From: Nonomuraea polychroma
Lineage (GTDB): Bacteria > Actinomycetota > Actinomycetes > Streptosporangiales > Streptosporangiaceae
Assembly: GCF_004011505.1 (NCBI RefSeq)
Contig: NZ_SAUN01000001.1
Coordinates: 8,583,501-8,647,500, forward strand
Direction of reading: 5' to 3'
Length of the DNA: 64,000 nt
The translations under genes and the position numbers were made by a program. The notes beneath the pieces are model-generated. The model did not search any database, was not told where the DNA came from, and saw nothing but the letters and a program-made list of their open reading frames with translations. Shown here piece after piece: positions 56,419-63,902 of the stretch. Positions within the stretch are counted from its first letter, which is position 1; every line of letters starts with the position of its first letter.

Positions 56419-57831
56419 TCACTCCAAGGCAAGTGGGAGTTCGACCCGGAAGGTGGAGCCGCTCTGCGGCGAGCTGTCCACGGTGACCGTGCCGCCGTGG
56501 GCCCGTACGAGCGCCTGCACGATGGCGAGGCCGAGCCCGCTGCCGCGATCCTCGGCCGAGCGGCGGCGGGACCTGGCGGAATCGGCGCGGTAGAAGCGTT
56601 CGAAGACGTGCTCGACCTGCTCGGGGGTGAGGCCGGGCCCGCTGTCGACGACCTCGAAGAAGACCTTGTCCGTGCCGGCCCCGACCCTGACGATGATCGG
56701 CGAGCCGGCCTCGGTGTGCACGATCGCGTTGGTGACGAGGTTGCTGACGACCTGGCGCAGGCGTACCTCGTCGCCGGAGACGATCAGGGCCGCGCCCCCG
56801 ACCACGTCCAGCTTGATCACCCGATCGGGCGCGAGGATCCTGGCGTCCTGTACGGCGTCCGCGGCCAGCGCCAGCATGTCCACGGGCCGCATCTGCAGCG
56901 GCCGCTGCTGGTCCACCCGAGCCAGTAACAGCAGGTCGTCGACCAGCAGGCTCATCCGCCCGGCGGCCTTCTCCACGCGCTGCATCAGCTCGGCGGGGTC
57001 GGCTCCGGGGTTCTGCCTGGCGTATTCGGCGAAGCCGCGGATGGAGGTCAGCGGGGTACGCAGCTCGTGCGAGGCGTCGCCGACGAACTGGCGCATGCGG
57101 TCCTCGGAGCGCCGGGCCGCCGCCTCGGAGGCCGACCTGGCGGCGAAGGCGGCCTCGATCTGGGCCAGCATGCCGTTCAGCGACCTGGCCAGCCGGCCGA
57201 CCTCGGTACGGGGGTCGGCGTCCGGCACCCGCCGGCCGAGCTCGCCGCCCGCGATGGCCTCGGCCGTGCGCTGGATCTGGCCGAGCGGGCGCATGCTGCG
57301 CCGTACGATCGTGACCCCCACGACGGCCAGGATGAGCAGGATGCCACCGCCGCCCAGCAACTCGATGAGCACCAGGCGCCGGGTGATCGCGTCGACCTCC
57401 TCCAGGTCCACCGCGACGACGAGCGTGCGCCCATCGACCAGGCTCTCCAGCACCCGCCACTCGCCGCTGCCCTTGACGGCGGGCGTCGTGTAGGGCTCGG
57501 GGCCCGCCACGGGCGAGAGGACGGGCTTGGGCTTCATGTCGACGTCGCGGTCGGTGAGCATCGGCACGAACTCGCCGCCGGGCTCCTTGACCAGGACGAT
57601 CGCGTCCGACTCGATGAGGATGGGCCGATCGGAGATTTCCAGGTCCTTCTTGCCGATCGCGATGACCTTCTTGTACATGCGCACGCTGAGGAGCTGGAGC
57701 TGGCCGTCCACCCGGTCGATGAGATAGCCGTGCAGCACCGAGACGCTCACCAGGCCGATGAAGGTCATGCCGAATCCCAGCAGCGCCAGTGTCGACGCGA
57801 TCAGCTTGATCCTCAGCGGCAGGCCGCGCAT
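56419..57831 (-). CDS. Sensor histidine kinase (MprB/TcrY-like)
   Basis: A 470-residue kinase from ATG 57831, whose A overlaps the regulator stop (TGATG). TM1 lies at about 9-34 and TM2 at about 155-177, enclosing a 120-residue extracellular sensor domain ('VIAIGKKDLEISDRPILIES'). A HAMP linker follows ('IQRTAEAIAGGELGRRVPDA'). The H-box is 'FVGDASHELRTPLTSIRGFA' with His255, the N-box 'VSNLVTNAIVHTEAG', and the G-boxes 'VVDSGPGLTPEQ' and 'GSGLGLAIVQALVRAHGG'. It should phosphorylate the upstream regulator and perhaps the downstream one. The signal is unknown. Confidence 0.95.
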   Translation of the reverse strand: MRGLPLRIKLIASTLALLGFGMTFIGLVSVSVLHGYLIDRVDGQLQLLSVRMYKKVIAIGKKDLEISDRPILIESDAIVLVKEPGGEFVPMLTDRDVDMKPKPVLSPVAGPEPYTTPAVKGSGEWRVLESLVDGRTLVVAVDLEEVDAITRRLVLIELLGGGGILLILAVVGVTIVRRSMRPLGQIQRTAEAIAGGELGRRVPDADPRTEVGRLARSLNGMLAQIEAAFAARSASEAAARRSEDRMRQFVGDASHELRTPLTSIRGFAEYARQNPGADPAELMQRVEKAAGRMSLLVDDLLLLARVDQQRPLQMRPVDMLALAADAVQDARILAPDRVIKLDVVGGAALIVSGDEVRLRQVVSNLVTNAIVHTEAGSPIIVRVGAGTDKVFFEVVDSGPGLTPEQVEHVFERFYRADSARSRRRSAEDRGSGLGLAIVQALVRAHGGTVTVDSSPQSGSTFRVELPLALE

Positions 57832-58544
57832 CAGGGACTCGGCGGCAGGCGAAGGACGTATCCGACACCACGCAGGGTGTGGATGAGCCGAGGACTCCGG
57901 TTGTCGATCTTCCGGCGCAGGACGGACACGTACGACTCCACGATGCCTACCTCGCCCCTGAAGTCGTAGTCCCACACGTGGTCGAGGATCTGGGGCTTGG
58001 ACAGGACCCGGCCGGCGTTCGTCATGAAGTACCGCAGCAGCTTGAACTCCGTCGGCGACAGCGCCACCGCGTTGCCCCCGCGCCACACCTCGTGGCTCTC
58101 CTCGTCCAGCTCGATGTCGGCGAACGTCAGCCGCGGCGGCGCCGCCTGCTGCTCCCCGGCGGTCCGGCGGAGCACCGCGTGGATCCTGGCGACCACCTCT
58201 TCCAGGCTGAACGGCTTGGTGACGTAGTCGTCGCCGCCGATCGTGAGACCGCGGATCTTGTCCTCGGTCTCGTCACGGGCGGTCAGGAACACCACCGGCG
58301 TGTGCACTCCGCCGCCGCGCATGCGCTTGACGATTTCGAAACCGTCCAGGTCGGGCAGCATGACGTCGAGCACGACGAGGTCAGGGCGGTGCCGTTGCAC
58401 GGCGGCGACGGCGTCGAGGCCGCTCTTGGCCGTGGTCACGTCGAATCCCGCGAACCTCAGGCTCGCGGCGAGGAGTTCGAGGATGTTCGGATCGTCCTCG
58501 ACGATTAGCAGGCGTGATTCCATCACATCCAAGGATGCCCTCAT
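57831..58544 (-). CDS. OmpR-family response regulator
   Basis: A 237-residue regulator. ATG 58544 overlaps the stop of the L-2-hydroxyglutarate oxidase gene (ATGA), which argues for coupled translation; ATG 58523 would give a more typical N-terminus ('MESRLLIVEDDPNILELL'). Receiver residues: 'VEDD', Asp60 in 'VVLDVMLPDLDG', 'FLTARDETED' and 'DDYVTKPFSLEEV'. The winged helix includes 'LSPTEFKLLRYFMTNAGRVL' and 'GIVESYVSVLRRKIDN'. The kinase gene starts within its stop codon, making this the principal cognate regulator. Confidence 0.95.
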   Translation of the reverse strand: MRASLDVMESRLLIVEDDPNILELLAASLRFAGFDVTTAKSGLDAVAAVQRHRPDLVVLDVMLPDLDGFEIVKRMRGGGVHTPVVFLTARDETEDKIRGLTIGGDDYVTKPFSLEEVVARIHAVLRRTAGEQQAAPPRLTFADIELDEESHEVWRGGNAVALSPTEFKLLRYFMTNAGRVLSKPQILDHVWDYDFRGEVGIVESYVSVLRRKIDNRSPRLIHTLRGVGYVLRLPPSP

Positions 58545-59731
58545 CGGACGAGTGCTGGGACAATTCCGGCAATGTGCCGGGCAATCGCCAGGCTGGACGT
58601 GGCGGCCGGGGAGGGCGCGTTGCGTACCAGAACCACGTTGTCGTGCACGTCGACCACGAAGTCGTCGACCATGCCGCCGTCCCTGGCCACGGCCTGGGCG
58701 CGGACGCCACTACGCGCCCGGGTCAGGTCGGCGGCGGTCAGCTCGGGAACGTAGCGCTGCGCGCCTTTGAGGAAGGCGCTCTTGATGAGTGATCCGCGGA
58801 TCTCTTTGAGGCCGGTGCGCCAATGGCGACGGGCGAGGCGTATGGTGCCCGGCCAGCCGAGAATTTGCCGGAAATTTCGGATATTGCGCCATCCGTAGCC
58901 CTCGTAAGCCAGGGCGAGCACCGCATTCGGCCCCACCAGCACCCCGCCATCCGTCTGCCGGGTCAGGTGCACGCCCAGGAACGGATACCGCGGATCGGGC
59001 ACCGGATAGATCAGCCCGCGAACGAGATCCTTGGCCGCACCCCTCAGCGCGTAGAACTCCCCGCGGAACGGGACGATCCTGACATCCCCCGGACGCCCGG
59101 CCATCCTGGCCACCGCGTCGGTCCCCAGCCCTCCGCACACCACCAGCCGGTCGAAGGTGAACCTGCGCCGCCCCGCCAGGACCTGCACGCCCGCCGAGCG
59201 CTCCCTGATCGCCCGTACCGGGTGCGAGAGCCGTACGGACCCGCCCATTTCCACCACGTCGAGCGCCAGCCGGCGGGCGACGGCGGCGAAGTCGCAGATC
59301 GCGGTGTGCGGCGAGTGGATCGCGCCCACGCCCACAGCGTGCGGCTCGATCTCACGCAGCGCCAGCGCGTCCAGCTCGGCGATGCCCGGCACCCCGTTGG
59401 CGCGGGCGCGCTCGGCCAGCGCGTGGAGCCGCGGGCGCTCGGCGCCGGTGCTGGCGATCACCAGCTTGCCGACCTCGTCGTACGGCAGCTCGTTCGCGGC
59501 GCAGTAGTCCTTGAGCAGCGCCACGCCCTCCCGGCACAGCCTGGCCTTGAGCGAGCCCGGCGGGTAGTAGATGCCCGCGTGCACGACGCCGCTGTTGTGG
59601 CCGGTCTGATGGGCGGCGACGCGGCTCTCCTTCTCCAGCACCGTCACTTCGGCACCCCGGGTGGTGGCGAGCTCGCGCGCCACCGCCAGCCCGACGATGC
59701 CCGCGCCCACGATCCCGATCTTCTCCGTCAC
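58541..59731 (-). CDS. L-2-hydroxyglutarate oxidase (LhgO-like)
   Basis: A 396-residue FAD enzyme of the DAO superfamily. 'KIGIVGAGIVGLAVARELAT' is the dinucleotide-binding motif, 'HQTGHNSGVVHAGIYYPPGS' is the LhgO/L2HGDH hallmark around the flavin, and 'GEFYALRGAAKDLVRGLIYP' with 'FLGVHLTRQTDGGVLVGPNA' belongs to the substrate domain. The enzyme returns L-2-hydroxyglutarate, a side product of dehydrogenases, to 2-oxoglutarate. It heads a minus-strand series in which its stop overlaps a response-regulator start, an unusual partner for a two-component system. Confidence 0.93.
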   Translation of the reverse strand: MTEKIGIVGAGIVGLAVARELATTRGAEVTVLEKESRVAAHQTGHNSGVVHAGIYYPPGSLKARLCREGVALLKDYCAANELPYDEVGKLVIASTGAERPRLHALAERARANGVPGIAELDALALREIEPHAVGVGAIHSPHTAICDFAAVARRLALDVVEMGGSVRLSHPVRAIRERSAGVQVLAGRRRFTFDRLVVCGGLGTDAVARMAGRPGDVRIVPFRGEFYALRGAAKDLVRGLIYPVPDPRYPFLGVHLTRQTDGGVLVGPNAVLALAYEGYGWRNIRNFRQILGWPGTIRLARRHWRTGLKEIRGSLIKSAFLKGAQRYVPELTAADLTRARSGVRAQAVARDGGMVDDFVVDVHDNVVLVRNAPSPAATSSLAIARHIAGIVPALVR

Positions 59732-59789
59732 ACGACGATTTTCCGGCTAACCGGCCCTTACCGCCATATCTGGACGAATCGAACATGAG

Positions 59790-59795
59790 TACGAT
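59790..59795 (+). promoter_or_regulatory. -10 box for leaderless hypothetical gene
   Basis: TACGAT fits TANNNT and lies 6 nt before ATG 59802. No Shine-Dalgarno is visible. Confidence 0.4.
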
Positions 59796-59801
59796 GCACG
59801 T

Positions 59802-60170
59802 ATGTACCTCCCGCCGGAGTGGCCCGCCGAGGTCCGTCCACCCAGCGTTCCGGACTGGGAGACCTCGGCAGTGGCCTGGCTGCTCGACGCGGTGCCGCCG
59901 GAATACCGCGCGTACGAGGTGCTCCGCAGGCACCCTGTGGCCCTGGCCAGCATGGCCAGGCACCATGTGGCCGCCGCCATCGAAGGCGCACGGGCCGGCT
60001 ATCGGGCGGCGGCGGTTGATCTGAAAGGGCATCTGGCGCCGCATGTCATCGAAGCCGTCCTGGACACCTACCGGGAGGAGGGGCCGCGACTCGTGCGCCT
60101 GTCCCGCAGCATCGCCGCCGTCGAGGCGGCCCTTCGCGGCGACATGTTCACGACCCTCCGTCCTCGATAA
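59802..60170 (+). CDS. Conserved actinobacterial hypothetical protein
   Basis: A 122-residue soluble protein. 'MYLPPEWPAEVRPPSVPDWE' is followed by 'VAWLLDAVPPEYRAYEVLRR' and 'HPVALASMARHHVAAAIEGA', helices with alternating charged and hydrophobic faces. No catalytic or metal-binding motif is apparent. The style matches small conserved proteins found in many actinomycetes, but I cannot name the family. It is divergent from the L-2-hydroxyglutarate oxidase gene and appears to be expressed from a leaderless promoter. Confidence 0.8.
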   Translation: MYLPPEWPAEVRPPSVPDWETSAVAWLLDAVPPEYRAYEVLRRHPVALASMARHHVAAAIEGARAGYRAAAVDLKGHLAPHVIEAVLDTYREEGPRLVRLSRSIAAVEAALRGDMFTTLRPR

Positions 60171-60186
60171 AAGATCAACCTCACGG

Positions 60187-60425
60187 TGTCGCCTTCATCA
60201 CCCGCCGCACCTGGTGACGGCGACGGGTGTGTCGCCTTATCGCCCGCCGCACCTGGTGACCGCTTCGCCACCGAAATCGGTCAAGCATGCGCCGTTTCGG
60301 CGGCGCGGCGGTGAAGCCGGTAAGCGTCTCCCTGGAGGGCCGGTCACCGACGTCGGCGGTTGGAGCGCCGCTGGGCGACCGTAAAAGATGATCGCCGTCA
60401 CCGGGTGCGGCGGGCTATGAAGGTG
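60187..60425. repeat. Three-copy ~32-nt repeat (two direct, one inverted)
   Basis: Copy 1 is 60187-60218 and copy 2 60230-60260, both on the plus strand and nearly identical (core CCCGCCGCACCTGGTGAC). Copy 3, 60391-60425, is inverted and overlaps the 3' end of the propeller-like gene, where the sequence encodes its last residues 'TFIARRTR'. The plus-strand copies can be read as 'AFITRRTW' and stop, so they look like inverted duplicates of that gene end. This occupies most of the 227-bp gap between convergent genes. Confidence 0.6.
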
Positions 60426-61396
60426 ATCACGCCTGTGGCCGCCACTGCCGCCGCCAGCCAGATGAAGACATCCTTGGCCGTCAGCCCTCCCCCACCGCCG
60501 TCGGCTGCCGCCTGCGGTGACGGCTCTGGCGTGCTCTCGGCACTGGCCGGGCTGGGTGTGGGCGTGGGCGTGGGCTGGGCGCGAGCCGGGAGTGGGACCC
60601 GGTAGACCGGGCTCTTCGGCCCTTCTGTGCCGGTGAGCAGGGCGGTGCCGTCCAGGGTGTAGGCGATCGATTCTGACTGCTTCAGGTCCGGCATCGTCAC
60701 CTTGGAGATCGACTCGCCGGAGGGTTTGTAGAGGGTGGCGGAGAAGTAGGTGCGGATGACGTAGGAGGAGCCGTCGGGGGCGTAGGCCGCGTCGGTGGCC
60801 ATGATGGGCGCGCTCGCGACCTTGCGCAGGATGTTGGGGCGGTCCGTGCGGAGCTTCTTGGGTGCGGCGTAGACGGAGCCGGCGAATTCCTTGGACACCA
60901 CGTAGAGGCGGCCGGTCTTCGGGTTGATCATCATGCCTTCGGCGTTGCGGGCGCCGTCGGCGTACCGGAAGCGGTAGCGGGTCGCGGGCAGGACGGCGTC
61001 GCCGAGCGTGCGAGGCTCCATCACCTTGTAGATGGAGATGTCCGGCCACGCCCCGTCCAGGTTGTCACCGATGTCGGCAAACCAGAGCACCCCGCGGCCG
61101 GTCGCCGGGTCCTTGGTCGCCGCCATCGCCTCCCAGTCCCTGGCCTGCGCCCCTCGCACCTGATAGGTGGCCCGAGTGCGCCCGTTGCCGTCGACCGCGT
61201 AGAAGGTCGGGGTGGCGGCGCTGTCGTTGTGCGTGTAGTAGACGCCGCCGTGCGTCGGCGACATGGCCAGGCCACTGGACTCCGTGATCTCCGGGTCCTT
61301 GAAGGTGAAGAGCTTCTCCGTCCCGTCGTCCGCCGCATGGGCGGGAACGGCGGCAAGACAGCAGGTCGCCGCGGCGACGGCAAGCACCCTGATCAT
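60398..61396 (-). CDS. Surface-anchored beta-propeller-like protein
   Basis: A 332-residue exported protein from ATG 61396. The signal peptide is 'MIRVLAVAAATCCLAAVPAH'. The body contains repeated motifs such as 'ESSGLAMSPTHGGVYYTHND', 'YQVRGAQARDWEAMAATKDP', 'GRLYVVSKEFAGSVYAAPKK' and 'DAAYAPDGSSYVIRTYFSAT', typical of six-bladed propellers of the SdiA-regulated/esterase-like type. A Pro/Thr linker precedes a C-terminal membrane helix ('VFIWLAAAVAATGVITFI') and 'ARRTR', which anchors it. The ligand is unknown. Its 3' end is duplicated in the downstream gap. Confidence 0.82.
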   Translation of the reverse strand: MIRVLAVAAATCCLAAVPAHAADDGTEKLFTFKDPEITESSGLAMSPTHGGVYYTHNDSAATPTFYAVDGNGRTRATYQVRGAQARDWEAMAATKDPATGRGVLWFADIGDNLDGAWPDISIYKVMEPRTLGDAVLPATRYRFRYADGARNAEGMMINPKTGRLYVVSKEFAGSVYAAPKKLRTDRPNILRKVASAPIMATDAAYAPDGSSYVIRTYFSATLYKPSGESISKVTMPDLKQSESIAYTLDGTALLTGTEGPKSPVYRVPLPARAQPTPTPTPSPASAESTPEPSPQAAADGGGGGLTAKDVFIWLAAAVAATGVITFIARRTR

Positions 61397-61472
61397 GACA
61401 TCCCCCACGCCGCCATCATGCCTCACCCGCCGCCTTCCAACGAGGACATCCACGGCCGCTCGCGGTCGCCGG

Positions 61473-62759
61473 CTACACCTTCCGCACCTGGGAAGGCTCG
61501 AGCCGCTGACCGACCCTGGCGCTGTGGCGGTGGAAGCCGAGCCCCTGGAGCACCGCCAGCAGCCCGTTGGCCGCCGCCATCGCCACCCACAACCCGGTGA
61601 TCCCCCATGTCCTCGCCACGGGCACGGCGGCCAGGACGAGGAGGCCGTACCCGACGGCGAAGTACCACAGGCTCGCGCTCGACCGCTTCAGCGCGGTCAG
61701 CCCCATGCCCTTGACGGCCTGCGCGGCGTCGCACAACGACGACAGCAGCATCAGCGGCAACAACGCCAGCGCCCGCTCGCGGACCGCCGGGTCGTCGCTG
61801 AACAACGTCAGGACCTGCGTGCCGAACACCAGCAGCAGGAGCGCTCCCGCTCCCGCTCCCATCATCGCCAGCAGGGTGGCGGTCCGGCTGGCGCGCCGGG
61901 CTTCGGCGGCGTCACCGGCCCGGGTCACCTCCGGCACGGACGCCTGGCCCACGGCGACCGAGGCCACCAGGATGAGGCCGGTGAGCGTGGTCAGCACCGC
62001 ATGCGCGGCGGTGTCCCGCACGCTGGTGGTGCTCGCGGCGAAGGTGACGACGCCGAGCACACCGAATTTGATCAGTACGGTGGCCGCCAGCGGGATGCTG
62101 ACCCGGGCCAGCCCGACGATCTCCCCAACTCTGGGCCCCGCCCACCCGACGGCGCGCCCGAACGCGCGACGCTGGTTGAAGACCGACACGATCGCCGCCG
62201 CCGTCCCCGAGACCAACCAGGCCAGGCCGACCCCGGTGAGCCCGAGCGTCGGCACCAGCACGACGGCCAGCACGCTGAGCAGCACCGCGGCGGTCAGGCT
62301 CGCCCACAACACCTGGGGATTGCGCCCGAGTGCGATCAGGATGGTGCTCGTGCCGCCCGTGGAGGCGAAGACCATCACGGAGACGGCGAGGAAGTAGGGC
62401 AGCAGGCCAAGCTCGCGCACCACCTCGGCGGGCACCCCGGTGGCCCCGGCCAGCAACGGCACGCACAGCACCGCCAGGGCGCCGACCGCCCCGGTGGCGA
62501 GGCTGAGCCAGCGCGCGTCCCGCACGATCGGCACGGCCGCCGCAGGCTCCTCACGGTGCGGGGCGACGAACGGTCCCAGCCCGCGTAACGCGCCCTGGAC
62601 GGCGGCGGTCGCGGGGTTGGCCACGGCGATCGTGACAGCGAACGCGGCCAGCGTGACGGTGTCGTGTTTGCCCAGCACGGAGGTGACCACCACCGAGCCC
62701 ACCATGCCCGTGACCATCGCGACGAACAGCGGCACCGCGCCACGAAGCAGAGCGATCAC
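61473..62759 (-). CDS. MATE-family efflux transporter
   Basis: A 428-residue protein with twelve predicted helices in two halves. 'ALLRGAVPLFVAMVTGMVGS' opens the first half, 'AFAVTIAVANPATAAVQGAL' is the TM2-3 region, and 'GWAGPRVGEIVGLARVSIPL' starts the second half, where the MATE fold repeats. Such antiporters expel cationic compounds using sodium or proton gradients. The propeller-like gene lies 77 nt downstream on the same strand. Divergently, an aldo/keto reductase starts 51 nt away behind a MerR-type operator. Confidence 0.88.
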   Translation of the reverse strand: MIALLRGAVPLFVAMVTGMVGSVVVTSVLGKHDTVTLAAFAVTIAVANPATAAVQGALRGLGPFVAPHREEPAAAVPIVRDARWLSLATGAVGALAVLCVPLLAGATGVPAEVVRELGLLPYFLAVSVMVFASTGGTSTILIALGRNPQVLWASLTAAVLLSVLAVVLVPTLGLTGVGLAWLVSGTAAAIVSVFNQRRAFGRAVGWAGPRVGEIVGLARVSIPLAATVLIKFGVLGVVTFAASTTSVRDTAAHAVLTTLTGLILVASVAVGQASVPEVTRAGDAAEARRASRTATLLAMMGAGAGALLLLVFGTQVLTLFSDDPAVRERALALLPLMLLSSLCDAAQAVKGMGLTALKRSSASLWYFAVGYGLLVLAAVPVARTWGITGLWVAMAAANGLLAVLQGLGFHRHSARVGQRLEPSQVRKV

Positions 62760-62774
62760 CCGACAACCCTATGG

Positions 62775-62802
62775 CCTGGAGCGCACTCCAGGTCTCTAGG
62801 GT
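62775..62802 (+). promoter_or_regulatory. MerR-type operator and leaderless promoter
   Basis: CCTGGAG-CGCA-CTCCAGG (62775-62792) is a perfect 18-bp palindrome of the kind MerR-family activators bind. It lies immediately upstream of the -10 TAGGGT (62797-62802), which is 7 nt before ATG 62810, so it occupies the promoter spacer as MerR sites do. No merR gene is inside the window. Confidence 0.65.
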
Positions 62803-62809
62803 TTGAACC

Positions 62810-63778
62810 ATGGAATACGTCAACCTCGGACGCAGTGGCCTGCAGGTGAGCCCGCTCTGCCTCGGCACCATGAACTTCGGCCCGCAGACCTCGGAGGAAG
62901 ACTCCTTCGCGATCATGGACAGGGCCCTGGAACTGGGCATCAACTTCTTCGACACCGCCGACGTCTACGGCTGGAAGCAGGGCGAGGGCGTCACCGAGCA
63001 GATCATCGGCCGGTGGTTCGCCCAGGGCGGCGGGCGCCGGGAGAAGACCGTCATCGCGACCAAGCTCAACGGCCCGATGAGCGACTGGCCCAACGACAAG
63101 AAGTTGTCCGCGCTCCACATCCGCAAGGCCTGTGACGCCTCGCTGAAGCGGCTGCAGACCGACTACATCGACATCTACCAGGCCCACCACGTCGACCGGG
63201 ACACCCCGTTCGAGGAGTTCTGGGAGGCCATGGAGATCCTGCGCCAGCAGGGCAAGATCATCTACGTCGGCTCGTCCAACTTCGCCGGCTGGCACCTCGC
63301 CAAGGCCCAGGAGACGGCGGCCAAGCGTAACTTCAACGGATTCATCAGCGAGCAGTCCCACTACAACCTGCTCACCCGCACGGTCGAGCTGGAGGTGCTG
63401 CCCGCGTGCGAGGACTACGGCCTCGGCGTGATCCCGTGGAGCCCGCTGGCCGGCGGCCTGCTCGGCGGTGTGCTCCGTAAGATCGACAAGGGCCGGTCGG
63501 CCGCCGACCACATGGTCAAGCAGCTCGAGAAGCACCGCGACAAGATCGAGCAGTACGAGAAGTTCTGCGACGAGCTGGGCGAGGAGCCGGCTTACGTGGC
63601 CCTGGCCTGGCTGCTCAAGCAGCGGGCGGTCACCGCGCCGATCATCGGCCCGCGCACGCTGGAGCAGCTCGACGGCAGCATGCGGACCCTGGAGATCGAG
63701 CTGGACGAGGCCGCCCTGGCCCGCCTGGACGAGATCTTCCCCGGCCACAGGACGGCCCCGGAGGACTACGCCTGGTAG
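62810..63778 (+). CDS. Aldo/keto reductase
   Basis: A 322-residue NADPH-dependent oxidoreductase. 'YVNLGRSGLQVSPLCLGTMN' is the usual N-terminus of the YajO/Kv-beta/AKR11-like group. Catalytic residues: Asp and Tyr in 'FFDTADVYGWK', Lys in 'VIATKLNGP', His in 'DIYQAHHVDRDTPFEEF'. 'IIYVGSSNFAGWHLAKAQET' and the C-terminal NADPH site 'APIIGPRTLEQLDGSMRTLE' are conserved. It likely reduces reactive carbonyls. The promoter architecture suggests activation by a MerR-type regulator encoded elsewhere. Confidence 0.94.
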   Translation: MEYVNLGRSGLQVSPLCLGTMNFGPQTSEEDSFAIMDRALELGINFFDTADVYGWKQGEGVTEQIIGRWFAQGGGRREKTVIATKLNGPMSDWPNDKKLSALHIRKACDASLKRLQTDYIDIYQAHHVDRDTPFEEFWEAMEILRQQGKIIYVGSSNFAGWHLAKAQETAAKRNFNGFISEQSHYNLLTRTVELEVLPACEDYGLGVIPWSPLAGGLLGGVLRKIDKGRSAADHMVKQLEKHRDKIEQYEKFCDELGEEPAYVALAWLLKQRAVTAPIIGPRTLEQLDGSMRTLEIELDEAALARLDEIFPGHRTAPEDYAW

Positions 63779-63808
63779 GTCGAGTCGGCAGCGCGCCGAG
63801 GGCCACGA

Positions 63809-63892
63809 TCAGGTCAGCAGCGCGCCGATGACCACGATCAGCAGGAGCACGCCGAGCACGATGGGCAGCAACCAGGGGCGAGGACGATCCAC
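63809..63892 (-). CDS. 27-aa single-span membrane peptide
   Basis: GTG 63892 opens a 27-codon frame: a short basic start 'VDRPRPW' followed by one strong membrane helix 'LLPIVLGVLLLIVVIGALLT' to the stop. The frame begins 10 nt after the stop of the partial gene at 63903-64000 on the same strand, so it would be co-transcribed. Small hydrophobic peptides of this kind are commonly missed; it could be a type I-like toxin or a membrane regulator, or a chance frame. A weak GG-rich stretch precedes the start. Confidence 0.45.
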   Translation of the reverse strand: MDRPRPWLLPIVLGVLLLIVVIGALLT

Positions 63893-63902
63893 GACCTGGA
63901 GC

